This document shows, piece by piece, positions 12,100 through 22,540 of a stretch of 64,000 nt of DNA. The first letter of the stretch is position 1. Each line of letters begins with the position of its first letter. This stretch comes from Epiperipatus broadwayi (Eukaryota > Onychophora > Udeonychophora > Euonychophora > Peripatidae). The notes beneath the pieces are model-generated. The model made no database searches and was not told the origin of the DNA. It worked only from the letters and a program-made list of their open reading frames with translations. The stretch lies in assembly GCA_028023455.1 (NCBI GenBank), contig JAQFVV010012572.1:1302001-1366000 (forward strand), given 5' to 3'. A program made the position numbers and the translations under genes.

Positions 12100-12375
12100 T
12101 TCAGACAAAAAGAATGATTGAATGTAATGGGTGGAAGAATAGTGGAGAAGGTAATATTCATCAGGCAGGCTTGCCAATTTCAAAAGATGGTCCTTGTTTA
12201 ACCTATAACTGAGAATAGCTAGATGACAACCAATTTGTTATAGAGCGTACGTACTTTGTAAACCTGGTCAATAATTGTTTTGCCTTGTAACATTGAACAC
12301 TTTGTAATCCTCCACGGGTAAGTGTACCCGATAATTTTTTTGTAATCTTTTGACTAATAAAGGTTACTTTTGAGA
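12100..12375 (-). repeat. SINE-like repeat, opposite orientation
   Basis: Contains the inverse of the module of 11036-11255 (GCTTGCCAATTTCAAAAG, ATAACTGAGAATAGCTAGAT). It is followed by a slightly more GC-rich tail with CCTCCACGGGTAAGTGTACC and an A-rich end near 12375. No coding sequence. Confidence 0.4.
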
Positions 12376-13850
12376 AAAAATAATGAATGGTTAGCTGTGT
12401 TCACTAATGGGCCAGCTACTTAACTGAATATCGCTTAAGTATGATTAGAACTTATAAAATATTATTGCAGAGAAATAATTTGCTTTTCTGAATCCTGTAA
12501 CAATTCTATTCAAATTAAATGGAATTTATAATTTTTATAAATTGATTAATAACCATAAGTCATTTTAAAATTATGAAATGCACAGCACGTTTTAACTCAG
12601 TTTTAAATGGATTTAGCCATAAGTAGAATTTCATGTAAATGTATTTTTATGTTTTGTTTTGTTAAATAATAGATTGTATTTTACAAATAATTTTTTTTAA
12701 GCATTTTTTAAGACCATTAAATGTTTAAAATGGAGAAAATATTTTCAGAGATTTAAAAAGCACCGACAGTTACGAATATAATTAATCATTATATATTGTA
12801 TATCTAAAACTGTATTCACTTTTTTTTTTAATTTTTGTATAAACTTCATGATACATTTTATAGTACTATTTTATTTATTTTATTATGAATAAAGAAAATA
12901 CTTCCACATGTATTCACTTCTATATCAAAGCACTTCAAAAAAAATAGTACAACTTTATCGTCAGCAAGAAAAACGATCAAATAGATTAGATAAAATCTCT
13001 TACTTGAAACGCCAATCATAAAGTTGAAATTGTTCTATTTTGGATACATCATGGAGATAATCTAATTCATTAGAAAAGTGTACTGCTTGAAAAGGCTGAT
13101 ATGAAATATTTAGAGAATATCCATTATTGAGATGTCTGGATTTCATCATTCAAAATAATGAATGTATCTTTAAAACTAGATATTGATAGATCATTTTGGA
13201 GAAATGCTATTCCTATTATCAAAAGCCATTTTGGCAATGCTAATAATAAATATTAAGAAAACAATAAGTCATCTACAGATACATGATACATATCAGTCAC
13301 AGAATAACTCTTAAAGTTTTAACACGCAATTATTTCCTTGACTTTATGATTCAATGGAGCAAACATCTGACTCACATGCAGATATCTAGAGAATAAGTTA
13401 TGTTGGGTTATACCTCAGAGTTCTTTTCTTTTGTTCAGTAGTTAATTACAAAATTAAATAACTATTTTTGGAGCATAAATATTATTTTATTTGAAGACAG
13501 TAAAAATCGCACCAGAAGTTAATTATCATATTTGGAAGTGATTTGGCATAAAAGAAAATGAATACTGAAATTTATTGTGAAAATTTAAATAGTTGATTAG
13601 TAGAATAAAAAGCCTTATTGGATAGTTTTGTGCAATAAAAAATAATAATTGTGTATTCACAAATCATATTAATAAAACAAAAGTATCAAAAAAAAAAAAA
13701 AAAAACATTTGCCATTAGGAACATTCAATTTGCATTCAGTATATTATTATATATCATAAGTAGATGGTAGAATTTTTATCTGCTCTGTTGCATAAGATTA
13801 TTCACAATTGTCATAGTTTTATTGAATCCAGAAGATTTTAGGTGTGAATT
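12376..13850. other. M6 intron, no feature seen
   Basis: AT-rich intronic DNA with an A run near 13690-13707. I find no exon, RNA gene or clear repeat. A small SINE-end fragment (AAAAATGCTCAAACTTTCAT) follows at about 13865-13915. Confidence 0.4.
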
Positions 13851-14602
13851 TAAACTAGAATGGAAAAATGCTCAAACTTTCATTAACCAGAAATTTGAAA
13901 ACCTGCTTTAATACTAGTTTTTCCTTCGTTGTTCCTCCAGGGAGATTTAATGGAGGAATCTTTGCCCTTCACTGAGCCATTTAAGGAATGTTTCACTTAG
14001 CTCATATTAATCTTTTAGTAATTATTCAAACTGTGATATTTTCTGAAACTTGATGGGTATAAAAGTTGAACACTGGAGAAGAATAGGAAATTGTTGAAAT
14101 TACTACTGATTGCAAAAAAAAATGTTAAGATTAGATCTGAAGTCATTTTAAAAAATACACAATACTGAGCAGTGAAAAAAAAAACTATCACTGAATTTAA
14201 TGGATTCATGATGAATGGATGCATATTTGTGAGTGACACAATAAATTAAACAATAAGTTCATTTGGAAAAGGTAATGTGTGCGATTGTTAGGAATTCATG
14301 TTAATTTGATTGCCTGTAATAATATATGCTTTCTTCCCTTGCAAATTAACATTTTGCCATTGCTTACACCCATGGCCACCCAGTTGGATGATTGCTTCAA
14401 ATTATTTGTAAATCATTGCATCATTATTAATTTTTACTTAGCTAATTGCAAAATATAGAAAATCTTTTTGTTGTTGAGATATAGTCAACCTGTGGTGATA
14501 AGATTACAAAACATTCTAATAATTTACATATCATTTGATTTCTTTTATTATCTATCATAACATGTATAATGACTAATCTTTCTTATTGCATTGCCAGATG
14601 TA

Positions 14603-14816
14603 TATCATATAATAGTAAATCATCCATGCACTTTACTGCTGTTACACAATGATTTATTTACCACCCTTTTTTACAGTTTACAGTTTCAATTGCCCCAGCA
14701 ATCTTCTTCAGAACTTTTATATCTTCTAATCGAAACTGTAAACTATAAAAGAGAGTGGTAAATAAAGAATTGTGTAACAGTAGTAAAGTGCATGGATCAT
14801 TTAGTATTATATGATA
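14603..14816. repeat. PLE-derived hairpin just upstream of an M6 splice acceptor
   Basis: Arms 14603-14688 and 14731-14816 are reverse complements (CATGCACTTTACTGCTGTTA on the left); the 42-bp loop carries the PLE end motif. The right edge lies about 45 bp from the exon at 14861. In the pre-mRNA it would form a stable hairpin beside the branch-point and polypyrimidine region. Confidence 0.65.
14683..14711 (-). ncRNA. Hammerhead-ribozyme-like core in PLE-derived hairpin
   Basis: On the minus strand: CTGAAGA, then a stem-loop (GATTGC ... GCAATT), then GAAAC. This fits the invariant CUGANGA / stem II / GAAA arrangement of hammerhead ribozymes, known in terminal repeats of Penelope-like elements. 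Stems I and III are not convincingly resolved by eye, so activity is unproven. Confidence 0.45.
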
Positions 14817-14860
14817 ACAATAATATTTTTCAAAATTATATGTAATTTTTTTTTTTTTAG

Positions 14861-15014
14861 TTTATGGTTATCACATACATTTTGCATGTGGTATGGCTTC
14901 TCATCATGGCATGTCTTGTTGTTTTAACATTTGTTACTGCAATTTTTAGTGGCTACTGTAACACTCTACAAGCAAGTCCAGAGCGATATCATTGTTTAAA
15001 CTTATCGGAGTTTT
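14861..15014 (+). CDS. M6: M6 exon 2 in window: third membrane span and start of the large extracellular loop
   Basis: The acceptor is a 13-base T tract plus AG, and the donor is GTAAGC. The exon begins in phase 0, matching the previous exon, and ends one base into a codon. It encodes 51 residues: a long hydrophobic span (FMVITYILHVVWLLIMACLV and onward), then the start of the second extracellular loop with two cysteines (GYC and YHC) and an N-glycosylation sequon NLS. In PLP-family proteins four cysteines in this loop form two disulfides; two are here and two are in the next exon. A PLE-derived hairpin ends only about 45 bp upstream of the acceptor. Confidence 0.9.
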
Positions 15015-15481
15015 GTAAGCATTTTTCTTTATTTGTTTTAAATATTAATTGCTTTTAATATTTTTCATGCTTTTTTTAAGAGTTTAAAATGGTTAACTTA
15101 AAAATATCATTCTGGAAGTGTCCTTGCAATTCCAGAAAACAGGATCAAATATGTAAAATCAGTAATAACTAAATCTGTAGTCCATCCAGGGTTAGTCATC
15201 CATTTGGAAGTACTGTATTTGCACTATTAATTTGTGAAGATTTATTTTGATCCCTACATAATTTGATGCAGTGGTAAAATAGAAATCTCTAGAATTCAAA
15301 GTTCATGTGTCGTGGCTAATGCTCAAACCTCTTATTAACTCCCAAATGAGAAACTATTTAAATATTTATTTATTTTTATTCTGTTATTTAAAATCTATAA
15401 TTTGAAAATTCAGGTTTCTAGAAATTTTGAACCAAAGCTAATAAATCTTAACACTAAGTCAGCAACTATTTATATTACTAT

Positions 15482-15887
15482 GTAATTATAAATCTGTGAC
15501 TTTTTTCGCATGTGTTAGTGAAGCTATAATTATACTTAAAATAATGTTTAATAGGTCTGCTTAGCGCTTTTGAGATTTAATGTTAGAATCTCATACTCAT
15601 AGCTTTGTGAATGAAGTTTGTTGTGATTTATTGTACACATATGCAAATAAGTTTGAATATTTAATTAGTTAGTCCATTGTTTAGAGAGAGCAAAGCATAC
15701 CTCTCTTCCTATTAATGGCACTGAAATCATTTGCTATGTAAATCACAACAAACTTTATTCACAAAGCTATGAGTATGAGATTCAAACATTAAATCTCGAA
15801 AGCGCTAAGCAGACCTATTAAACATTATTTTAAGTATAATTATAGCTTCACTAACACATGCGAAAAAAGTTGCATATTTATAATTAC
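15482..15887. repeat. MITE-like element with about 150-bp inverted repeats
   Basis: Left arm 15482-15631 and right arm 15739-15887 are near-perfect inverse copies, including GTCTGCTTAGCGCTTTTGAG and CATACTCATAGCTTTGTGAA. The outermost word is GTAATTATA / TATAATTAC. The spacer is about 107 bp and non-coding. No reading frame, so non-autonomous. Confidence 0.75.
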
Positions 15888-17108
15888 AATTTTTACTAGT
15901 GAAGAGAAAAACAATTTATTATATTACTATGGTAATTGGAGGCTCCATTGGCATAATGATATTAAAATCTGTAAGCATTCATCGACTTCCTCTCTATACT
16001 ACATTAAAGGATAGAAGTAATATCTTTTGTTTACATACAGAAATTATTATAAAAGCATGAAAGAAGTCAATGGATACTGAGAGGAAATGCAATTTCTGTA
16101 CTAATTTATTTCAGGTAGAAGTATTCTCTATTCAGTGACTATCTTTTATTCTTATTCTGCTAATCAACTTTACTGGTGTGAAAATTCAAAGACAGTAAAG
16201 TTTGAATCATATATAGAGAACTCTCTGATCTTAAATATAACTTTTTTTTTTTTGTAATTCTTTGTACATGTTATGAAGAATGTTGAATGAGTATTTTTTT
16301 TATATATATTAATATATAATATTATTGGTTCCAGATATGCCCTGAAGTAAGTATAAACAATGTAACCAAAAACAGTCCTGAACTCAGTAAGGTACCTATT
16401 CTACTTATTCATATTTCAAAAATCAAATATTATTTTTAATGAATGACAGAAAAATTTATAAAACTATAACAGAAACTAGAAAATTAATGTAAGCCTGATT
16501 TAGAAATGGTCCTGTTCTTACATTGAAATCACAACTGATTGTTTTTGTATTTTTTGTTTTGTTTTGCTTTTTAGCCTGAATAAGCTTGAATATTGTAATA
16601 GATAGCTTACTAAATTTATTTATTTTTACTAGTTTTTAAAATTTTGAAGGAAGTTTAGAAATTGATTCATTTTTATTTATCAAGTGTGAAAGAATGTATA
16701 TTATGGTTTTAATATTTATTAGTAAATTACTCATATAGATGGTGTTAGAATAAACGATTACATTTGTCATTTCTGACATTAAGTGAAAGATAAAAAATAG
16801 AACACATATGAAACTTTGTTGTAGTATGTATATATTAACAGTATTTAAATTTCTGATCAAAAAGGAAACTAAATAATGCTTAGTAGTTTTTTTTTGTTTT
16901 TTTTGCTTCTGTTGTTTATTTGTTTGTTCTAATATTTTTTCTAATAGAAATTGGTTTAGTTATTATATTATTGTCTTTATTACAGTCAGTTATTTGTATA
17001 TGGATCTCTAAAGTTTAAAGGTAGCTATAAAGAATGGGTCTTAACTTTTTTTGCTATAATCTATGTACATGGCAAATAGATTATATTTCATCAGATTTAC
17101 TTACTTTT
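15888..17108. other. M6 intron, no gene seen
   Basis: AT-rich intronic sequence with T runs at about 16240, 16890 and 16910. An apparent 74-codon frame on the minus strand at 16636-16860 has low-complexity composition and I do not regard it as coding. Confidence 0.4.
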
Positions 17109-17198
17109 TGTGTGTGGGGAGAGGGGGAGATCTTTTTTAGTATTTGTATATTTCAACTACAAATGGGTATGCTCTCAAATTAACTGCCATGTCTTATA

Positions 17199-17471
17199 TT
17201 GTGGAGAATCAAATGCAACTTATCTACCCAATTTGCACAATATCAGTACATATATAGCCATGCTCAAACCCAAACAGATACTAAATCAGTTTTTTACAAA
17301 CATCAATCCACTGCTGGCCACATCTTTGAGCCTATGTCTGCCATCATTGTATGCTTAGAGTGCAACGATGTCAAGCATAAACTGAAAGAAGCCTGGCGCA
17401 TTGCGAGAGATAAAAACGGTATTAACAAGAAATCCTCCTGCATTCCCCTCTCTAAAAAATGGCCTACTTGA
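17199..17471 (+). pseudogene. Fragment resembling the C-terminus of a GIY-YIG/PLE polyprotein
   Basis: An open frame with higher GC than its surroundings. It encodes a stretch with QSTAGHIFEPMSA, then LKEAWRIARDKNGINKKSSC and IPLSKKW before a stop. A histidine followed by a K(x)EAW-I motif and a short N-rich end is reminiscent of the region after the GIY-YIG endonuclease in Penelope-like and similar retroelement proteins. The beginning overlaps unrelated sequence and no catalytic motifs are visible, so this is a truncated piece at best. Alternative: an unrelated intronic exon of an unknown gene. Confidence 0.4.
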
Positions 17472-17720
17472 GCAGATAATTAGCTATTCAGCTATGCTAA
17501 TCACCCATTCATGTTTCTCTAATAAAGCTGGCAATATCCCCCCCCCCGTCGATGCATGACTATGACTAATATAACATAATCAAAAGTGCACTAGGCAAAA
17601 ATTGTGAACTTTATTCAGATTTAAGCATATCTTGTATACATTTTTGCATATAATTATTTTTCATATTACATTTCCTCAAGATATTGCATACCAAAATTTT
17701 CAACATTACACATATTATTT

Positions 17721-17996
17721 TAAGCCAATAAACATCACATGACCACCACCTCTTATGCTTGTGTATAACTGTTGTTAAAACAGGCAAAACTCACTATACG
17801 TATTGCCACTCACAGCAAGCTAGAGTAATCAATACAAGGCTCCTCACTGACAAAGGCCACAAGCCAGAAACTAGTCTGGGGATATTGGATGAGTAGGCAC
17901 TAGATGGGGATTTTATGCACAAGTCTTCTGGCATCCATTGATTACTCTAGCTTGCTGTGTGTGGCAATACGTATAGTGAGTTTTGCCTGTTTTAAT
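17721..17996. repeat. Compact foldback copy of the ACATCACATGATCACC repeat family
   Basis: Starts TAAGCCAATAAACATCACAT. Inverted arms at 17775-17832 and 17934-17994 (TTAAAACAGGCAAAACTCAC against its inverse). The middle has CACTAGATGGGGATTTTATG as in 1221-2172. Non-coding. Confidence 0.7.
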
Positions 17997-18376
17997 TCAT
18001 TATTTTAAAGAATTTTGTATAGAAGGAAATTAATTGGTGGCAGAGATGACTATAATTAGACAATTGAAATTCCCAAAGATTATAAATAACCTAGAAGGAG
18101 ACTACTTATGAGGTGGATGAATGAGATAAGAACATTTTTTAGAATAATATATATATATAAAAGAAGCTATGGATTGAAGGAAACTGGATTAAACTTGGAA
18201 AGACCTTTATTCTGTAGAGAATTTTATATTTATGATTCATGTTTATTAAGTTGAAATATTACCAAAATCATCCTTTTCTTTATTTTGCTGTAATATCCTA
18301 TGTAAATACAATTTATCCAAACCACTTCAAACACTTTTTATCAAAACCCTTTATTTGTACATGTATACAGACTTAC

Positions 18377-18404
18377 ATTTCGATTGTCCTGCAGTCTTCT
18401 TCAG
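18377..18404 (-). ncRNA. Hammerhead-like core, left PLE terminus
   Basis: Minus strand: CTGAAGA, stem-loop GACTGCAGGACAATC, then GAAAT. It matches the inverse of the right-end motif at 20505-20532, except that the base after GAAA is T rather than C. Confidence 0.45.
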
Positions 18405-18606
18405 AGCTATAATATAATGAACAAAATAAAATACATAACTATATAAATAATACCATAAAAATGTAAACAATAAAAAACTAAAAACAACATAAAATATATA
18501 TAAAAAACCTAGTAAAACTGAAATAAATAATCAAAGCCAAATAAAATAATCCTGTTAATATAAAATAAATAGAAAATAAATATAAATTATACATGTATAT
18601 TCCTAA

Positions 18607-19059
18607 GTGTATACAAAATATTCAAGAACAACTATTAGTCCAAATATTTATATGAATGAGTTTGATAAAAATATAAGAGAAAATAAAAATGCATCTTTGT
18701 TTTTTAACAAATATGTAGATCATTATTTGATGATTTTTAATAAAAGCAAAAGACAAATAAACTGGTTTATTAATGATATTAATAAAATGACAGAGAATAT
18801 AAAGTTTACAGTTGAAAATGAAGAAAATAATGAAATTGCATATCTAGATATAATGTTTCAAAAGAAATTGATAGATAAAAAATGGTATATTCAGACAAAT
18901 ATTTATAAAAAGAATAATATTGGTAACAAAATAAGTTGTTTTTCCAACATTGATAGGAAATATAAAATTAGTTGTATATATTCAAGAATATACAGTGCTG
19001 CAATGTATTGTCCAAGGAAGGAAGACTATATTAAAATTAAAAGATTTAATAATCAATGA
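18607..19059 (+). pseudogene. PLE reverse transcriptase, C-terminal fragment
   Basis: A 150-codon open frame. Residues 33-48 read FFNKYVDHYLMIFN, aligning with the RT catalytic box (F-x-x-Y-V-D-D-x-L) of Penelope-type RTs but with the second catalytic aspartate replaced by histidine. ENIKFTVENEENNEIAYLDI follows, the typical PLE motif after the palm. The first residues are encoded by the inverted terminal repeat, so the visible ATG is not a real start. RT fingers and palm motif A are missing. Inactive as it stands. Confidence 0.75.
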
Positions 19060-19348
19060 GTTAAAAAAGAGTGTTTTTCCTGTACATATAATTAAAAGAA
19101 GTATTGAAAAATAGAGTATAAGATAAATAAAAATGAAGAGAGTGAATGAAAAAAGAAAGGTGAAAATAGATATATAGGACTAAAAACAAATAATAATATT
19201 ATAGTAAATAAATTTAACAAAATTATAAAGAATATTAATAAAAAATGCAAAAGAATAATTACTACAAAAATAGTTAATAAAAAAGGGGGGGAACCTATTA
19301 AATTTAATAGATAACAAATACATAGGATTTAATAAAAAAATAATTAAT

Positions 19349-19633
19349 GGAGTATATGTGATAAAATGCAAACAGTGTCTAGATAGTAGGATTGATAATA
19401 TGTGGGAGAAACAAAAAATTCTATAAAAACAAGATTAAAACAACATATGTCATAATAAATCACTGATATATGTACATATGACGGAAACAGGACACAAATT
19501 TACACAAAGTTCAATAAAAATGAGGTTACATACAGAAAATATTAAAGAAAGGAAAATAAAAGAAGCAGTACTATTAAGAAAGATAAAACCAAAATTTAAT
19601 AAGGATTCTGGGAATAGAATAAGATTGGTATAG
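19349..19633 (+). pseudogene. PLE GIY-YIG endonuclease domain, frameshifted
   Basis: Three adjacent segments in different frames together show the domain. GVYVIKCKQC starts at 19349 (the GIY strand with a Cys pair), YVGETKNSIKTRLKQHM at 19399 (the YIG strand with the conserved Arg), and HMTETGHKFTQ at 19475, followed by KERKIKEAVLLRKIKPKFN and a stop at 19631-19633. At least two frameshifts separate them. The order Cys pair, GIY-YIG, H-x-E-T-G-H and K-x-K-E is the known C-terminal architecture of endonuclease-positive PLEs. Confidence 0.75.
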
Positions 19634-19828
19634 ATATAGTTATTAAATAAGATATATGGAGGTAAATATATAAAGAGAAAAGTATTTATAAATGAATTAG
19701 GAGTTGTAAAAAAATGGTTACGTTAAATAAGAGTATAAAAAGGAGTATAGTTATAGATGTTATATATTAGAAAAAAAAAACAGCATAATATTTACATATA
19801 AAGCAGTGCAATATAAATTTAAGAGAAT

Positions 19829-19834
<6 letters not shown>

Positions 19835-19859
<25 letters not shown>
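19835..19859. repeat. (TAA)n microsatellite inside the PLE
   Basis: About eight ATA/TAA units in tandem; simple-sequence expansion in the AT-rich PLE tail. Confidence 0.8.
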
Positions 19860-20504
19860 AGTTAAAGTGTTTAATATATGAATATATAAAGAGTTGTATG
19901 GTATATATATTAAGTTTAAATAACATGTAATAGACAGAGCTAGAGTATATGATAATTTTTTGAAGAAAAAAAACGTTTTTTTAAGAGATTAAAGTAAATT
20001 GGGTAAATTCAAAGATATTTTTTTATAGGTTTTAGATATTAAAAAAATAATGATAAATATAAAATATTATTTTTAACAGAAGAATGAGTAAGGAAATAAT
20101 AGATATTATATGATTTCAAAATTAAAAGAATATTAATAAATGAATTACTGTTGAACTGACAATTATATAAATAAAAATTAAGTATTTTATTGAGGTGGAG
20201 TTAATAACCATAAAGTTTAAGTTTATAAGGAATAGAGGTAATTAGGAGATTATTAAAAATAATAAAAATGAATAATATATTTGGATTAATAGTTGTTCTT
20301 GAATATATATGTATACAGTTAGGAATATACATGTATAATTTATATTAACTGGATTATTTTATTTGGGTTTGATTATTTATTTCAGTTTTATTAGGTTTTT
20401 TTATATATTTTATGTTGTTTTTAGTTTTTTATTGTTTATGTTTTTATGATATTATTTATATAGTTATGTATTTTATTTTATTTTGTTCATTATATCATAC
20501 CTCT

Positions 20505-20532
20505 CTGAAGAAGACTACAGGACAGTCGAAAC
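20505..20532 (+). ncRNA. Hammerhead-like core, right PLE terminus
   Basis: CTGAAGA, stem-loop with GACT ... AGTC, then GAAAC. CATA-GGTG-TATG follows, which could form a minimal stem III, and then TA as a possible cleavage position. The best-looking core for its context, but stem I pairing is not obvious. Confidence 0.5.
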
Positions 20533-21379
20533 ATAGGTGTATGTATATATGTACAAATAAAGAATTGCTAAAAAGTGTTCAAAGTGGTTTGGATAAATTG
20601 TGTTTTTTAAGCTGGTTTTAAAGTAGGATAAATTATTGCTATTAAATTAGCATATGAATTTTTTCCTCCTGAAAGCTGTTTATAAACATTATAAAAAAAA
20701 TTGTGAAGATTTCAACCAGGAAGTAGATTTATTAATGGCATTATTAAATTCTTTAATTACTTAGTTTTGAATTTTATTAACTATGTGATTCATGATTTGA
20801 GTATAGTAATAGTTATATAAGTCAAAAGTTGTTAAATTTCATTTCTGAAGCAGATATATGTAATTTCTCAATAAGTCTAGAAAAATCAAATCCCAGAGTA
20901 CTAAAATATCACATGACCCTTCAAAGAATTAACTATATAATTAATATTATTTTAGTACATTCATATAATAAATTTCTGTTTTAGACTATGGAGTTCTGCA
21001 TTGTATCAATTTATGATTTATGATACTTAGCATGAGAAATGTTTAATTCCTCACTGTTAATGACTTTGATCCTTTTAAACCTAATGATATGTTATTTATA
21101 AGCCATGATGCTGCTCTGTCTGAATATGTTTGAAGATTATATGGAAAATTAGTTCTTAAGTAAAAAGGATAAATATTGAATAAACATCAGTCTATACAAA
21201 ATCATATTAACACTATCATTTAAATGTCTTTGTAATCTAAAAACTGTTACTTTTAAACATTTTTAAAGATCTGTGTGATGTCTACAAATCACTGTTGTAT
21301 CATAGTGAGCATTGATATGAAACTCATATATTGGTATATAGTATATATTAAAAAAGTTTTTAAATAGAGTATTTGTCTT

Positions 21380-21600
21380 GTTTATGACCCGGGGTTTAAA
21401 TACAGGATGACTGTTTTTTTTTTCAATAGGTTTATGATTTTTCTCTTAAGTGGCCCATAATCAACTCAGATAAGCATTCAACATTGATTTGTAAATGAAT
21501 GTCTATCTAATCTTACTCAAAGAATAAAAACAAGGATGGAAAATTGCTCAAATCCTCACTACCCAGAAATTGGCAAGCATGGTGACTTATGCCATACAAT
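21380..21600 (+). repeat. SINE-like repeat copy
   Basis: Starts with GACCCGGGGTTTAAATACAG (B-box-like) and ends with ATTGCTCAAATCCTCACTAC and AGAAATTGGCAAGC, the same end as at 11036-11255. It also contains ATAATCAACTCAGATAAGC. Confidence 0.5.
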
Positions 21601-21789
21601 GGATTATTATATATGGCATATGAAATATATATAATATCAAACAAAATAATTAAAATATTCAAGAATAAATGCTAAAAAATTCCATATGCCTATATAAAAG
21701 AACAAAAAAAATATTTGCTATAACCAGCTTACGGCATTTACCGCCATCTTGAGTAGCAATCAATTATTAAAATTTATATTTCATTATAA

Positions 21790-22112
21790 TCACATAACAG
21801 TAACGTTCCCATATGAATGCTCAACTTTCCACAAATTATGAGTACTCACACAATTACATTGTTTATTCAACACATTGTCTATAATATTTATAAAATATGA
21901 CTCTTTAATTTTTCTTTTCTTCAGGTTATTTTCCACATGTAAAACAAAAACACTATCAAAGCAGAACTCTCCATTACAAATCACTGCATGTTATGCAAAA
22001 ACAGATTTATGCATATCCACAGAACAATGTAACTTATTATATAATAATTCATGATCTCTAACTCTTTTAATGCACATTTAGTCTTTCCAATATAACTATA
22101 TCTTTCAAATAC
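21790..22112 (-). pseudogene. PLE GIY-YIG domain C-terminal fragment (left arm)
   Basis: Reading the minus strand from 22112, YSYIGKTKCALKE (the YIG strand of GIY-YIG) appears. After a frameshift comes an open frame with AVICNGEFCFDSVFVLHVEN then LKKRKIKESYFINI and a stop near 21790. The segment after the YIG strand (FDS-hydrophobic-LHVEN, RKIKES) matches the conserved end of PLE proteins. Frameshifted and truncated. Confidence 0.6.
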
Positions 22113-22183
22113 TGGAAGATTGATTATTAATGAAAAAGATTATGTTGATAAAATTAATAAATGGAATATTATTTATAAAATGG

Positions 22184-22540
22184 TATGTCATTATAGTTAT
22201 ATTGGAGAGAACCACTAAACATCACATGATCACTATCTCATACATTGATTGCTCTTGTTAGCACAAGATGGCACTACTATATGGAGAGTTTTGCTGTATT
22301 TTGAATTGTTTATATTGGAGAGACAAAATGCTTTAAAAAAGAAGATTCAGGAGTAAGTTGCCTCATTCTTTAGATAAATATAAATCTGTTTTTGCAGAGA
22401 ATGCAGTGATTTGTAGTGGAGATTTCTGCTTTGATAGTATTTGTGTTTTACATATGGAAAATGATTTGAAGAAAAGAAAAATTAAAAAGTCATATTTTAT
22501 AAACATTACAGACAATATGTTGAATAAATATACCATGTAA
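22184..22540 (+). pseudogene. PLE GIY-YIG domain C-terminal fragment (right arm), interrupted by a short insertion
   Basis: The + strand encodes YSYIGE up to 22210, is interrupted by 22211-22309, and resumes at VYIGETKCFKK because of the target duplication. Then CSGDFCFDSICVLHMENDL, KKRKIKKSYFINI and a stop near 22540. It is a paralogue of the minus-strand fragment at 21790-22112 and is inactive. Confidence 0.6.
22211..22309. mobile_element. 99-bp insertion of the ACATCACATGATCACC family with a 14-bp target duplication
   Basis: TTATATTGGAGAGA occurs at 22197-22210 and again at 22310-22323, flanking an insert that begins ACCACTAAACATCACATGAT and ends GAGTTTTGCTGTATTTTGAA. The duplicated word is part of the GIY-YIG coding sequence, so the flank is certain. 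A duplication of about 14 bp is typical of target-primed retroposition (LINE/SINE), not of cut-and-paste MITEs. Confidence 0.7.

Larger units (their letters stand above)
18262..20618 (+). mobile_element. Penelope-like element (PLE) with inverted terminal repeats, decayed
   Basis: The left end (18302-18650) and right end (about 20278-20610) are inverse copies of about 340 bp, sharing for example TATCCAAACCACTTCAAACA and ATTCAAGAACAACTATTAGT. Between them lie the C-terminal part of a PLE reverse transcriptase and a broken GIY-YIG endonuclease, both on the + strand. PLEs are known for LTR-like ends that may be inverted and for 5' truncation; here the missing front half of the RT is replaced by the inverted terminal copy. 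Both ends carry hammerhead-like cores. Confidence 0.82.

Noticed and set aside
20412-20621. 69-codon frame at the PLE right end
   Set aside because: Runs through the non-coding terminal repeat and the hammerhead-like motif; not a protein.
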